From Notamacropus eugenii (Eukaryota > Chordata > Mammalia > Diprotodontia > Macropodidae): a stretch of DNA of 64,000 bases. Positions 1-12,984 of the stretch are shown in pieces; the first letter of the stretch is position 1; each line of letters starts with the position of its first letter. The stretch lies in the NCBI RefSeq assembly GCF_028372415.1, contig NC_092878.1, positions 31,711,903 to 31,775,902 on the forward strand, read 5' to 3'. Made by a program: the position numbers and the translations under genes. The notes below the pieces were generated by a model that had not been told where the DNA came from, did not search any database, and was given only the letters and a program-made list of their open reading frames with translations.

Positions 1-700
1 AGTAGTCCTGCTTCAAAATGCAGGAGAATTTTTTTAAATTAAATTATTTTGTTACATTTTAAAGTTCAGGACTGTCTCCTGCCCTCCCTCCCTACCACAC
101 ACTAAAGAAAGTCACCCTTTTATCTATCTGCCTATCTACATATATGCATATGTATGTATGTACATATACACGTACAAATAAATTCATATATATGTACACA
201 CACACGCATATATAGATATATAGATATGTAAAATCTAACTATGCAGAATCATTTATGAGCTCTTTCTCTGGAGGTGGTTAGTATCTTTCTTCATAGAGGT
301 CTTTTGTAGTTGATTTGAGTATCTGTAATACTCAGAATAACTTTCGTCATTCACAGTTATTCTTCGAACAATTATTGCTGTTTCTGCGTACAACATTCTC
401 TTGCTTCTGTTCACTGAAATCTTTCTATGTTTTTCTAAAAATCAACCTCTCATCATTTCTTACAGTACAGTAGTATTCCATCACAATCATAAACCACAAC
501 TTGTTTAGCCATTCCCCAACTGCTGGGCATCCCCTCAATTTCCAGTTCTTTGCCACTACAAAGAGAGCTGCTATAAATATTTGGAAACATAGGTTCTTTT
601 CCTTTTTCCCTGATCACCTTGGGAAACAAAGTAAATAATGGTATTGCTGAGACAAAAGGTATACACAGTTCCATATCTCTTTTGGCATAAAGGAAATTCC
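1..700 (-). mobile_element. LINE-1 3' end fragment
   Basis: Read on the minus strand this is the end of marsupial L1. Plus-strand landmarks include 'agccattccccaactgctgg' (about 509), 'caatttccagttctttgcca' and 'gacaaaaggtatacacagtt', characteristic of the antisense of the L1 ORF2 end and 3' UTR. It is cut by the window start and is strongly diverged. Confidence 0.75.
118..235. repeat. Degenerate AT/AC-rich microsatellite
   Basis: Runs of TATC, ATAC, GTAT and TATA units lie within the L1 3' UTR fragment, a usual place for such arrays. Confidence 0.7.
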
Positions 701-1965
701 TTTTCATAGAGGTCTTCAAATTGAGGCTATATTACTACCTGTCAGAGAAATTGTGGACAGAATTGAGATGGCCTGTATGTCCCTTTCAATTCTGGGATTC
801 AACATATGAATTAGCTATGGGAATGAGAAAGCCAATTGTTATGTGACTCTCAGTTTCCTTATATATAAAATAAGGATAGATTTAAACTACATACCTCAAG
901 GTAATGAGATCCCTTTGTGTGCCTTAAGCACCATACAAATATAAGTTGCTAATTTTCCTGTCAACTAGCCTAACTGGGCTAGATGAACTTCTAACATTCT
1001 TTCGAGCTTTTAGAATTAAAAAAAAACAAAACAAAACACAATGGCATGATGGAAAAAGAATCTGGATGGAAATTAGGAGATCTAATGATAATGACAACAC
1101 TTTTTCATAGAATCAGTCAACCAGAGCTAGGTGTGAATAAGGACTGGACACCTCCTTAAATCAAAGACATTTCAACTAGATGCTACGAGAAGATGGTTCT
1201 ATTTGAATGAGGGACTTGGCAACACCTTGTGGGACCTACATACTACCAGAGAGTTACTTTAGAACCTGAATACTTGAATATATGACAAGGAAGAAGAGGA
1301 AGAGATAAAAAGGAATCACTTGGACTTGGAGGGAGAAGAACATTTCATCTGTGGCCTAGGTCTCCTCCCACCCCAGCTGAAGGAGTACCCCCCTTCAAGC
1401 TGCAAAAGACCCAAAGATTTTAGATTTTCCACCTTACCACTTACCATCAACATCCTAGAAGTGCCCCAGGATTGGCTGGTGACAACGTCTGTGTTGAAAG
1501 TCAAGGGCAAGACTGAACATGATGAGGAAATAGATTCAAAGGTCTACAAAGATTCCAGCAGAAAAACTATACTTCACCTAAAGGAATCACCTTCAGAATT
1601 ACAGAATTTTCAGGAACTATGAGTTACTCCTTTGCCATGTGTTCTAGAGTCTGAATCTGCTTTGTATCCTGGACTCTGTATGTAGTGATGGAAAAGTGTA
1701 TCGCAGACTTTGGGGGAAGGCTGTTTTCTACCAACTGTTCTTACTATCTACTAACTTTGTAAAAGAAAACCCTTTTTCTAAAAGGGTTAATTAATAACAA
1801 CTGATCATCATGGTAAGAAACATAACAGTAGTGCTCATAAGCCATAGCATTAGAAAACAGCCCCAACACCTTAGGGCTACCCCTAGACTCTGAAAAGCAA
1901 CCTACAGGCACCTTCTGGACCTTTAAGTCAGGGTTGAGAGGGAGCCCCAAGTTTATATGTGCTAT
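700..1965. other. No gene seen; faint MIR-like remnant
   Basis: About 840-1010 carries MIR-like words ('gtgactctcagtttccttat') and an A-rich stretch follows at 1017-1040. The small open frame at 1320-1622 shows no known domain or codon signal and I do not call it. Confidence 0.5.
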
Positions 1966-2220
1966 GTTATTAAGTCATTTTTCAGTCTTTTTTCAGTCTG
2001 ACTCTCTGTGACTCCGTTTGAGATTTTCTTGGCAAAGATACTGGAGTGATTTGCCATTTCCTTCTCCAGCTCATTTTATAGATGAGGAAACTAAGGCAAA
2101 CAGGGTGGTGACTTGCTCAGGGTCACACAGCAAAAAGGTTTCTAAGAACGGATTTGAACTCACAAAGATACCTTCCTGGTTCAGAACCCAGTGCTCTTTC
2201 CAGTATTCCATTTAGCTGCC
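1965..2220 (-). mobile_element. Marsupial CORE-SINE (MAR1/WSINE1 type)
   Basis: The reverse complement carries the diagnostic block reading about 'ctggagaaggaaatggcaaa', then 'ccagtatctttgccaagaaa'-like sequence and a cagtctgaaaaat end. The plus strand shows 'ttgccatttccttctccagc' at about 2050 and the tRNA-like head near 2180-2220. Confidence 0.9.
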
Positions 2221-2264
2221 TTATGTGCTTCATGGTGCAAAAGAACAGAAAATATATTGGATGT

Positions 2265-2510
2265 GGAGTAAGACAAGCTGCTACTAAATAACTATTACCT
2301 TGGGTAAGTGCTGAGCCTCAGTTTCCCAACTGTTGAAACCAGGTGGGGTTGGTCCCATCAGCTCTCACATTCTGCATTCTAGTCCTCAACCTGCCACCAA
2401 CTATTCATGTGACATTAGTCAAATCACTTAACTTTCCTAAGCCTCAATTTGTCCATCAGTAAAATAAGGTAGATGGAGTACTCTAGGATAATTTTTATCC
2501 CTAACATTCA
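2265..2510 (+). mobile_element. MIR SINE remnant
   Basis: The MIR core words 'caaatcacttaactttccta' and 'gtccatcagtaaaataagg' are present, diverged. Confidence 0.65.
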
Positions 2511-2564
2511 CTTATCATTTTATTCTAATTCATTGGCTTTTGTATAGTAATGTGTACTTTTTAG

Positions 2565-2815
2565 AGCAGGGTGGCACAGTAGGTAAGAGTGTTGGTCTGG
2601 AGTCAGGAACATTGTTCTTCCTAAGATCAAATCTGACCTAAGACACTTTTCTAGCTGTGTGACTCTGGGCAAGTCACTTAACTCTGTTTGCCTCAGTTTC
2701 TTTATTGGTCAAATGTGTTGGAGAAGGAAATGGCAAACCACTCCAGTATGTTTGCAAGAAAACCCTAAATGACGTCATGAAGAATTGGACAACAGCTGAA
2801 AAACGAATGGATAGT
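2565..2815 (+). mobile_element. Marsupial CORE-SINE (MAR1/WSINE1 type)
   Basis: The head 'gcagggtggcacagtaggta' leads through 'gggcaagtcacttaactctg' and 'ggagaaggaaatggcaaacc' to the tail 'aattggacaacagctgaaaa'. Confidence 0.9.
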
Positions 2816-2829
2816 AGCATGCTTTTCAG

Positions 2830-3030
2830 AGCACTGTCATATACATTCCCGTTGCATCTTCACTACAATTCAATAGGAGTTGGTAGGACTGTATTATTTC
2901 CATCTTACCGATGAGAAAACAGATGCAGAGAAAGCTAAACCACTTGCCTAAGGCCCAGCTCCAGCCCATGGCAAAGCCAGGATTATAATTCCAATTCTTT
3001 GACTTTGGTTCCAATGCTGTTTCTCCTACA
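2830..3030 (-). mobile_element. MIR SINE remnant
   Basis: The plus strand shows 'ttaccgatgagaaaacagat' followed by 'gcaaagccaggattataatt', the antisense of MIR. Confidence 0.7.
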
Positions 3031-3533
3031 CACATACAGATATGGCACCTATGTGATAAACACTTGCCACCTATACATTAAAGAAGACCAAGTCATTGAT
3101 TTTGCTACCCACTGATATACGTTGCTGTCCTTCTGATTCAAAGGTGACACACTGCCAATGAGTGGAGCCCAAGTATGCAAACGTGATAGAAACAACCAAA
3201 ACATAATCCTTCCTTCTCACACAAGAGCTTTCATATGGTTCAAAGCTAAAAAAAGTTTTGTATAGAACACGTCAGCAACCGTGGTTCCTTAGGCAAGAGT
3301 TCTTCTCCAAACCCATATTCAGAGAAAGCATTCCTCTTTCCATCACTCTTTAACTATACCTTAGGCCAATCACTTTTCATTTATTTTCCAGCCACTCCTG
3401 GCAGTGCTGGACCCTTGAAGATCATCTATTTGACTTATCTTCCTGAGAGGAGCAGTATTTCCCAGTAATATAACTCTAATCAGTAAGTAACACTAAGTAA
3501 CGACCCACAATTAGCAAAAGTCTATACTACCCA

Positions 3534-3790
3534 AAGGCAGCTGGGTGGTGCAGTAGATAAAGTGCCAGGCCTGGAGTCAGGAAGACTCATCTTCCTGAGT
3601 TCAAATCTGGCATCAGGCACTTACTAGTTGTGTGATCCTGGGCAAGTCACTTAACCCTGTTTGCCTCAGTTTCCTCATCTTCAAAATGAACTGGAGAAGG
3701 AAATGGTAAACCACTCCAGTATCTTTGGCAAGGGAACCCCAAATGAAGCTAGGAAAATTGGACACAACTAAAATGCTGCACAATAATAAC
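3534..3790 (+). mobile_element. Marsupial CORE-SINE (MAR1/WSINE1 type), well preserved
   Basis: A full-length copy from 'ggcagctgggtggtgcagta' through 'ctggagaaggaaatggtaaa' to 'aattggacacaactaaaatg', followed by an AAT-rich tail. It is the best example of the family here. Confidence 0.93.
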
Positions 3791-5510
3791 ATGCTAGCCA
3801 CTGGGAATGGCTGGCATTTACAGTCTGAGCCCCTGCCCAAGTTGAGAAGACATACATCTGCCTTAGGAATATCATGGGCATATACAAATGCTATATGTCT
3901 TCTCATCATCCATGATAAGCTTTATTCTACCCTTTCTCCTCCAGTAGACTCCCATACTCCCTACATCCATACAACCTATCAAGTTGTCAGGGGCCAACAG
4001 TGCCATTTGATGACCCAATCAAAGTAGTCTCTTGCACATTACTGCCTTTTTTACCCCTGACAAGTGGTCATCTGGCTCTTACCCTGTTTTATGGTGTAAT
4101 ATATTAAGCACTTATTGTATGCTAGCAATTGAAAGAGATACAAAGTTTAGAAAATCCTTCCTGGAAGCATGTTGACACAACCATCATGCCAGAAAGATGG
4201 CAGGATGACTCCTGGGGCTTAGCAGGTACTAAAAACTGACTGTGGATGATGCCAAGGGAAATTTCAGCTTGGAATGAGAGGGAATCTTCTAAAGAACTGT
4301 AGAGGATTAAACACAAAGATGATTATGATACAGAAATATTACTTGAAAATGGCATTAGAGAATGGAAGAACAAAGCACTGTGTGAAGCCTCAGAGGAAAA
4401 GCTATGCAAATATTACTAATAATAACAGCAAGTATTTGTATGACATTTTCCTGTTTTCCTTTGTGTTTGCCAGTCATTTTTACTGGCAACTTCTCAAGGA
4501 GATCAGGTTGCATGGCACTATTCCCATTCACCAAATAGGGTCACTGAGTCCCAGAGAGTTTGCCTGGCTTGTCCCAGGCTACAGGCCAGGTTTGAGGGAA
4601 GTCAGGAGGACTGGTCTAGATAAGCTGCATTTGGGACATTGCCATAGATCCTATTGTAATCCTGGACCTTGAGATGGATAACTTGACCACTCTCTTAATG
4701 CAGGGAGTCTCTGCTTGTCCCTAGACCAGACCCCTCGGCACCAAAGCTTGTCCCATAAAAAAAACGAAGGCACTTAAAAGACTCCTGTGTGCTATATATA
4801 AATCTAGTTAAATGGAAGCTAACTGCCAAACATTCTGCTGAACGCATACACACAGAAATCCTTCTAATATGATTATAAAGTATCATTTACTGTCAGGACA
4901 ACTGCTTGGCCTTATTCTTCCCTTATTTTAAGACAATAGCACCTTTAGCACTGCCACATTTTTGCACACTTCAGTGACCAGCTACTATTCAGAGTTTGAA
5001 TGGCCCTCAGCAAACGGTCCTTCTCATGATTCACTGTGGATTGAAATTAAAAAGAGGCAGGGGAGAAGATAGAGAAACTCCACAGTTAGGTTCCAGGGGC
5101 AGATATCTTATGCTCATTTTCAGCAAAAGATTTGCCCCAATTCTCCTGTCTATTGCTGATATTTGGGAAGTTAATGTTGGTTGCTCGCCTTAAGAGACAA
5201 TATGACTTGTTGATAAACAATCAAAAATCTTCAAAAATCACCAGAAAACTGGTAGATTGCCTTTCACAGGCTTCAACAGGTCTAGCATCTGGTAGCTATA
5301 TCAGTCACAATCTCTGTGAAAAGGCCCAGGAGAAGGATGATGTTAACAGAGTACCAAAGGAGAACCACTACTGGAATGATAAAACTTAATTATGATTAGA
5401 ACCAGAAAGTCCTAATACTCTAAGGTCATTTTAACCTTACAGTAAGCATCATTCCTTTACCTAGGCTGAGCCAAATCTGTTCATATGATTGGCTTTGTTC
5501 TTTTTCAGGT
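3790..5510. other. No gene seen
   Basis: AT-rich unique or unrecognisable sequence. The open frame 4274-4672 has no recognisable domain. A weak MIR-like patch lies at about 4430-4600. Confidence 0.5.
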
Positions 5511-5745
5511 TCATCTAGCAAATAACTTCCCTACTTACCTGACCTCCCCAACTGCTAATGTCTCCCCCCTCAATGATTAATTCCATATGTTCTGTATCCT
5601 GTAGGTACCCATTTGTGTACATGTTTATCTCCCCCATAAAAATGTGAACTTTTTTATGTTAGGGACTGCTTTTTAATTTTTTCTTTGTATTCCTCAGAAC
5701 AGTAGTATGTACTTAGTAAATGCCTGCTGGCTGACTGATGGAATG
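5510..5745 (+). mobile_element. L2-clade LINE 3' end
   Basis: Typical L2 tail words: 'tgtttatctcccccataaaa', 'gaacttttttatgttaggga', 'cttagtaaatgcctgctggc'. Confidence 0.8.
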
Positions 5746-6014
5746 ACATTCTCAATTTCCTTGAGCACCTGCCACTCAGTAAGGCACCCTATCAAGCAAC
5801 AAGATCAGAAGACAAAAATTAGGAACTCAGGGATTCAGAAGAGCCTCCCTCTGGCTTCTGGCTCTCAGACCAGTGTGGTCAACACAGAGTCATGGAAGCT
5901 GCACGTGAGAGTTGGGTAAGAGGTGGATACCAGAGGTGGATAAGCAGCCCTGAAAAGGGTTTGACAATCCCTCACCTCAGAGGTGTCTGTCCTCCCTGAA
6001 CATCCTGTACACCC

Positions 6015-6185
6015 TGTGACAAGAGTATGATGTAGGTACATAAGAACTGTTGCTACTTTATACAGGAGCAAAAAGATACAGAGATATTAAATAATTGGAC
6101 TAGTATGACCCACCTAGTTAATGGCTAAATGAGCACTTGAACTGAGGTCTCTTGACTTGCAGGCTCTCTACACTACTATACAATT
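6015..6185 (-). mobile_element. MIR SINE remnant
   Basis: The antisense MIR pattern includes 'acttgaactgaggtctcttg' and 'ctctctacactactatacaa'. Confidence 0.65.
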
Positions 6186-6759
6186 AATTTTAGTGCCTTG
6201 GTTAATACACTGGCATCTCCCCTGTGCACTCCCTCCTTCTCACACTAGAGTCCCAAGGAACACTACAACTTAGGGGCAAGGATTAATTTTATAACTCTGG
6301 GGCCAAGCTTGTGATCTTTCAAATCTCTTCAGCCTACTCCAATAACTTTCTTCCTGAGCTATGGAACTCAAGGCATTTGTACCAATTTGATCTAAGAAGT
6401 AAGTTTGTCTGTGCATTTCCTAATGAACAAATCTCCCCCTAAAAGATCATGTAAACAAACCTGCATGTGGTTTTCCACCAATCCTAGGGTTACTACTGTT
6501 ACCTCCCAAACAGAGAAGGATTATACCAACCCAAGTAGATGGAAGGGAGCTGGGGTTCCAGAGCAGTCAGCTCTCCAATACCCACATTACCTTGCTCTTA
6601 TCTTGCACACAAATGCAGACAGTTTTGGCATACGCTGCCTTCTCATTTCCACCTATTTAAATTCTTTCCTCCTCCTTTCTCTTATAGAATCAGTACAGGT
6701 ATCAACTTTCTTGATCCTCCCAGTTGAAAGTGATCTTGTCAAAATACTTCAAATAGTTA

Positions 6760-6930
6760 CCTCCTTTGCACGTTTACTCTGCATTGTATTTATTCACCTC
6801 CAGGTTATCCCCTCCCGCTCAGGCTATAAATTCATTGAGCAAAGAGAGTATGTCATTTTTTAAATGAATACTCAACACCTAGCAGATAGTTTTACATGTA
6901 ATATGAGCTTGATCGATGCCTGTCAAAATA
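6760..6930 (+). mobile_element. L2 3' end remnant (weak)
   Basis: 'ctataaattcattgagcaaa' followed by 'ctcaacacctagcagatag' resembles the L2 tail (attagactgtgagctccttgag... cagcgcctagcac). Confidence 0.5.
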
Positions 6931-7011
6931 ATGAACACTGAATGAATATGCACTAAGTGAGGGATTTATGCAGATATGAAATAGTGTTCATTCCAAGCTG
7001 ACTTGCTCTAA

Positions 7012-7275
7012 CTAATAATAATAGCAGCTAACATTTATATAGCATTTTAAGGTCTGCCATGCACTTTATATATGCTATGTCATGGGATCCTCATTTCAAG
7101 CCAATGTAATAGAAACCATTATTATCCTCATTTAACAAGTCAGAAAACTGAGGCTGAGAGTAGTTTAGTGAGTTGCCCAGGGTCACATAGCTAGTAAGTA
7201 TCTGAGGTAGGATTTGAATTCAGGTCTTCCTTACTCTAGTCCAGAGTATCACCCAGTATATCGAACAGCTACCTA
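7012..7275 (-). mobile_element. MIR SINE, nearly full length
   Basis: Clear antisense MIR: 'aataatagcagctaacattt', 'ctgaggctgagagtag', 'ttgcccagggtcacatagct', 'aggatttgaattcaggtctt'. Confidence 0.9.
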
Positions 7276-7379
7276 TCACAATTCTAACTAGCTCCCTCTC
7301 AATGTCAAATTGAATAGGTTCGGGGATACAAACTACACTATTACCCTTCTTTAATATTTCAAGATTTGTGACTTGCACA

Positions 7380-8270
7380 GGTGTTAATTCTAAGCAGGAT
7401 CATTTCACAAAACAGTGAAGAACAATGAATAGGAATATGTAGAAAGTTTGAAACTGGAAGAAGAAAAAGAAACAGACAAAAAAATGGAACAGATCTGTCA
7501 ACATTTCTATGGCCAATCATTTTCATCATTGCTGATCATGAAAACGCAGAATTCAGCCCTTGCCATGCTCTATAAGAAAATAAAATTGACACTACAGAGA
7601 TGAAAACAATACAAGTTTCACCAAAACAAAGTATGCACAAAAGAGGCTTATGTTGTTGGTAACACAATTTTGCAAGAACCTAGGGATCATTTTTGAAAAT
7701 ATCAGAAAGCACTGAAAATACCAAATGACCTAGGGAAGAGAGGAGGTATCACAAATGGTATTATTTTTATAGAGCAATTAAGACATCAGTAACTACTGAC
7801 CCAAATGCTTGTTTTCTCATCTTTATAAAATCTTTGTGAGAATGATCTACATACTATGAAAAGTACGCTTGATGAAAATATGAGATGGGAACGGGCACAT
7901 TTTTTTGAAACACTCAATCTAGACTGACTATAGGAAACATAAGGAACCAAAATTTGTCTAAGGAACATAAGATCTCATTGATTGCCATTTGTTGATTATG
8001 AAAAAAACATGTGAAACTCTAGATCAAAATGCAACATCAAAGGCACTCTTCTAATAAGGTCCCATGAATTAAGATCGTAAAAGAGTCCTTGGTAGATGCA
8101 AAGAGATAAATTTGTCCAGGGATCCTTTGAATTGCAACACCTATCAGAGGATGAAACAAGGATTTGTATGACCACCATAGGTATCTACCATGGTCATCTT
8201 CATTGTTTTAAATGAAGATACTTCTGTTTTAGTGAAGACAGAGGTCTTCCTACTGCTGATGCTGATTTTT
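7380..8270 (+). mobile_element. RTE-clade LINE relic (reverse transcriptase region)
   Basis: Decayed plus-strand reading frames show RTE-type RT blocks in order: STLDENMRWERAHF near 7865, LPFVDYEK near 7985 (the FxDYEKAFD block) and RMKQGF near 8150 (GVRQGD block). Many stops and frame changes indicate an ancient, inactive copy. I rate the clade call above the exact subfamily. Confidence 0.7.
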
Positions 8271-10530
8271 GCTGATATTTAGGAAAAAAAAACATTTATC
8301 TTTGTACTTTCTCAACTCTATCCCCCCTTCCTCTCCCACATCCCAACCCTCCCCCCCCTCCCCCCACACACACATTATATACTGATTTTATGGAAAAATC
8401 CATTCTGAGTTCCAAACCACTTAGAAATGGATTTTGGGAACACAACCCATTGGTAAGCTGGAGTCCTCCTATATCCGTCTGCATTCATTGTTGGAGATTA
8501 TCTGGGAAAACATGGGCTTCCTGCCTCAGCCCTATTACCCAACTAGCCCTGAGCTGGGAGTGAAATCAGACTTGGGCACAGAGGATTTGAGCCTGAGTGA
8601 ATTTGTGTCTGCATTCCAAAATGAACTAGGGAGTATCTATTGTTTTATATTATTCACATTAAACTTTCTCCTTGATTTGGATAATTGGGGTATATCCCCT
8701 TAGAAAGGAGTTCGTTGGCAACCAAGCAACTAAAATCATTTTTACTACTCTATTAGAATATTATGAATAATAATTTATTTACACAAAATGTTCCCATTTT
8801 GCCAGTTGTTTCTGCAGGACAGGGGTTTCCACACTTAATTATATCACAGATTTTCAGCTTGAAATATATGGACAGAACCAAGAAATGCTGGACAAGGGTC
8901 ATGGTAAATGTATACAATACAAAACTCCAAAGATAAAGTGTTGGAAATTTTAAAGCACAAAAAAGAAAGAAAGAAAGAAAAAACTTAAACCCTTTTCACA
9001 TTTTAAAAATGGCACACGTAAAAGTTTTAAGTACATGCAATACTTTATAGCAAATTTTTTGGGGGGAGGGGGGCCTGGAAATATTGCTGACATTGGAAAT
9101 TTTCTCCCTGAACTCCTTTCTGAATCATTTGGAATACCAGGATTCTGGGAAATATGGTCTGGGAAACAATGTTCCAATACAAAAAGTTGTACATGATTAT
9201 TCCAGTTTCCCCAAGGGATCACTGAGACCCAGAAAGATTGCCTCACTTAGCACAAGCCAAGGAGTAGTTAGGTTATAGGGCCTTCTATATCTACTTTCCC
9301 TAAATTATTCAAATCAAAACCCTTTTCCCAGAAGTATTTCTCATATATGCTAATGCTACTACAGAGGAATAAACATAATCCACTGATTTATTTGGGAATT
9401 ACTGTTACTTGCCAATGAATTACTCCAAAAGGCAGAGCCAAGTAAGTGTCTTCAAGAGTCTAGATATGAGAGAATTACCAAAGTAGACCAGCTCTGCTCA
9501 CTTCACAATTTTGCCAGGATCAATCTTGTTCACATTGGTGTGTAACCAATAAGTATGGGCACTTAGTGATATGGCAAAAAGTGAAGGTTATCACTTCCAT
9601 GTTAAAATCAATCATTCTTCTTAAAACACACAGGTCCCTGACTTTCTCATTCAAACAGTCATTTTATCTGGAAATTCAGAAGTACAATGGTGGTTAGACT
9701 TCAAGTATAAAATGAGCAACTCACATGAGCCTTTCCATGGTCTGACCAGAATCATGAGACTTTAGATGTCATCTTATCCAGTTTATCCAAAATTTTAATA
9801 ATAACGCAAGCAGAAAAAAAGGACATTTTCTAGGCTTTAGAAGCAGGATTTCATTATCTTATACAGTATAAAGCTGAAAAGTTACACAGACGAAAAATGT
9901 AAAAGTCACCACTGTTACGTACTTAAAATAATGCTAGGGAAACAGCTCCAGCTCATACATGCAAGCTGATACGCAACATAGAGGAAGAAAGGATGAAGGC
10001 ATTTCGTTCTTGTATTCCTAGTGTAGCTCTAATGAAGCAGTTTGCTTCGGTCCAGAGTGGCCCTGGCACATCCTCTGAGCTCAGTGGCAGAGGAAAGGAT
10101 GGAGAGCTAACTGGAGGGGCACATAGAGAATGGTGGGTCCAGGATGACCTAAAGGACCAAACAAATATCAGTTTCCATTTCAACTGTAAAACCTGTGATC
10201 CAGTCCTATTAGATCTTAGGGTTCACCACACCACAGATGACCTGGAAATAGGGTGATTTTTCTGGTCCTCTGAAAACAAAAATCAGCTGAGGCTTCCCAG
10301 GGACCCACAGGGCCTCCAAATGTACAGTGCCTGACCGGTTCACTTTGTGTGGCTTTCCTCTTACCTACAAATAAGATGCAGCTGCTGTCCTCTTGTGGTG
10401 AAATCGAGAATTGCAGCTCCCTCTTTGTGAGCTCCAAATGACTGTGTCATTTTCTCAATGATTTCTCATAATGCAAGGGAAACCAACTGGATTCACTATA
10501 AATTTGTGTTATCTAGCTTCAGCTGGACCC
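8270..10530. other. No gene seen
   Basis: Unremarkable AT-rich sequence with a C-rich patch at 8322-8367, a GAAA run at 8960-8980 and a G-rich patch at 9060-9075. The open frames at 8434-8703 and 9993-10256 match nothing I know. Confidence 0.5.
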
Positions 10531-10705
10531 TCACTGGCAGCTAGTGGTACAGAGAATAGGGAGTTAAACATGGAATTCGGAAGACCTGAGTTCAAATCTT
10601 GTCTCAGACACTTACCTGTATGATCCTGGGCAAGTCACTTAACCTGTGTCTCAGTTTCCTCACCTTTAAAATTGGGATCATAATAGCACCTACCTACTGG
10701 TGTGT
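10530..10705 (+). mobile_element. MIR-type SINE
   Basis: Contains 'gacctgagttcaaatcttg', 'tgatcctgggcaagtcactt', 'ctcagtttcctcacctttaa' and 'ataatagcacctacct'. Confidence 0.85.
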
Positions 10706-10709
10706 ATTT

Positions 10710-10797
10710 GAATATGTATGTGTGCATACACATATATACACACCTACATACACATATATGCACACATATGTGTGTATATATATGGTATATATAATTG
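10710..10797. repeat. AC/AT microsatellite
   Basis: Alternating TATGTGTG, CACATATA and TATATATGG units follow directly on the SINE tail. Confidence 0.85.
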
Positions 10798-10846
10798 TGG
10801 CATAGTTATTATCATTATTAGGAGGTAACTAGACAGAAGAGTGTTG

Positions 10847-11055
10847 CTGTGTTGTTGTTAAGTCATTTTTCAGTCAGATCTGACTCTGCGTGATCCCCAT
10901 TTGGGGTTTTGTTGGCAAAGATAATAGAGTGGTTTGCCATTTCCTTCTCCAGATCACTTATAGATGAGGAAACCAAGGCAAACAGGATCAAATGACTTAC
11001 CCAGGGTCACACAGCCATATTTGAACTCAGGAAAATGAGTCTTCCTGATTAGCTC
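10847..11055 (-). mobile_element. Marsupial CORE-SINE (MAR1/WSINE1 type)
   Basis: Antisense copy beginning 'gttgttgttaagtcattttt', with 'ttgccatttccttctccaga'. The tRNA-like head is cut by the MIR that follows. Confidence 0.88.
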
Positions 11056-11210
11056 AGAGACTTTGGGTAAGTCACTTAATTTGTCTGCCTCTGCTTTGTC
11101 TTTAGTAAAATGCAAACAATTGCCTCCCAGGGTTTTTGTGAGGATAAAATGAATGAAATATTTACCATGCTTTGTACATCTTAAAGTGTTATATAAATGC
11201 TGACTACTGT
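11056..11210 (+). mobile_element. MIR SINE, 3' two thirds
   Basis: 'gggtaagtcacttaatttgt' through 'tttttgtgaggataaaatga' and 'tgttatataaatgctgact'. Confidence 0.8.
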
Positions 11211-11219
11211 TATGATTTA

Positions 11220-11660
11220 ATTCCTTCCTAACTGAATTCCCAACTCACAATTCCAGAGAAGCTATTCCAAACCTTTTCTTCTCTCAAGCCTCCCATACTT
11301 TGCCTGGAAAATTGAGGCCACTTTATTCCTCACAATGATCTCCTTCTCCTTCATGGTTATCCTTCATGCCTGGAATATAATACCTACTTATCTCTACATT
11401 ACAAAATTCCTCTCTTCCTTCAAGACATCGCTGAAGACCTTTTACATGGTCTTTCCACATTCTAGCACCACCACCCCTCCCTCTCTACTTTATATTAAAC
11501 TACTTTGTTTTCATTCTCTTTATTATTCTCAGTATGTATGTATATATGTGTCTATATGTGTGTGTGTATTTGTTGTCTCTCTCATTAGAGCATAAACTTT
11601 TTGAGAAGAGGGATTATTTCATTCATCGTGTTTGTATTCCCAGAGCTTAACGTAGTAGGT
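11220..11660 (+). mobile_element. L2-clade LINE 3' end with internal TG microsatellite
   Basis: L2 words include 'gcctggaatataatacctac' and 'agagcataaactttttgaga', and it ends near 'agagcttaacgtagtagg'. A TATG/TGTG tract (11532-11570) has expanded inside. Confidence 0.75.
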
Positions 11661-11945
11661 TGATTGTCTTTCATTCTTAAAGACAACCATGACATCATGA
11701 CTTGCAAGTGAATTGTTAACTGGGGCAGGGCTGTACAAAATAACCAGCCTCTCTCTCCCCTCCAGAGACATCTGGGTGCAAGTGGCAAGACATAGATCAG
11801 GAAGACTAGGGATGGCCCCAATGCAATAGGAGACCTTGGCCTTTTTTAAGCTAAGGTCTTTCCCAGGTCTCTGACTCAAGCAACATCCATTCAGTGATTA
11901 AAGCTAGGTGAGAAATGAGGCAAAGAAAGGCCACTTTTACCTACC
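11655..11945. repeat. Unnamed marsupial interspersed repeat, copy 1
   Basis: The text around 'agacaaccatgacatcatga' and 'catctgggtgcaagtggcaa', through 'agctaaggtctttcccaggt', resembles a repeat I have seen widely in marsupial DNA but cannot name. Its first 65 bases match, in reverse complement, the end of the block at 18130-18270. Confidence 0.55.
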
Positions 11946-12544
11946 CAAAGCAAAAAAAATCAATTTGGGAGGGGAAGACTGTCAGGGTTTCTGGCCAAAA
12001 CAGAGACCATTGCAATTTATACTCACTCAGAGCCATCAGAGCCCAAAGACCAAATGAGACTTGAGCTGGAACCTATGGTGGGACAGTTAATGAGAGCCAG
12101 AGTGATTTGGGTTTAAGGTATGGTCCTTAAAAAAGAAATCTAGCAGATATGACTACACATCTGTCATTTGAAGGCCAGGACCAAGTCTGGAGAGGTTCAT
12201 AGGCTCAGAGAGCCCAGAGGTCATCTAATCCAAATCCTTAGTGTAACAGAAATGTTTTTTGATCTTGGCCATAGAGGTACATAAGAACTGTATGTTGCAC
12301 ATTTTCAGACTTTTTCAAGGTATTGATCTGTTACGTTGATTTTTTTTTTGGTTATTTTCTTTATTATATTCAAAAACCCCAGCATATTTCCTTCCTTTGT
12401 TCCTCTGGAAGGGAGAGGGGAAAGGATACTAGGGGAAACCATGGTGATGTGGTAGAAAAAGACCTCAATAAAAACTTTTTTTTAAGAAATAGCAAATTTA
12501 ATGGACCATAAAGAAAGCATTTTTCATAACCTGGCCCTTTCCTG

Positions 12545-12945
12545 TCTTTCTAGTCTCCTTCTCTCCATCTGTCCTACAGTTCAAGGACAATGCCCATCTT
12601 GCTGAGGTTTTTTGGGTTTTTTTTAACAAAACACTCCACCTCCCAGCTCCATGCACCTTCCCTGGCTGTCCCCCATGACTCCTTCCCTTTCTCTGCCTCC
12701 CAGCATCCCCCACTTCCTTCAAGTCTCAACTTTCTGCAAGAAGCCTTTGCCCGGCTCCCTTGTTACCAGCGCCTTCCTTCTGAGATTACCTACAATTTAT
12801 CATATTTATTTACTTGTAGACAGTTGTTTGTATATTGTTTCCTCCACTAGGTTATGTACTACTCAATAGCAGAGACTACTTTTTGCCTTTCTTTGTATCC
12901 CCAGCAGATAATAAGCACTTAATAAATCCTTATTGATTTTTTTTG
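12545..12945 (+). mobile_element. L2-clade LINE 3' end
   Basis: L2 3' pattern: 'agaagcctttgcccggctcc', 'agacagttgtttgtatattg', 'ctttgtatccccagcagata', ending 'cacttaataaatccttattg'. Confidence 0.88.
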
Positions 12946-12984
12946 TTTGACTTAATTTACCTCCCTTTGGTATATATATGCCCT

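Noticed and set aside
4274-4672. 132-codon plus-strand open frame
   Set aside because: No recognisable domain, no splice context and ordinary AT-rich composition.
6405-6863. 152-codon plus-strand open frame
   Set aside because: Overlaps L2-like sequence and shows no protein family signal.
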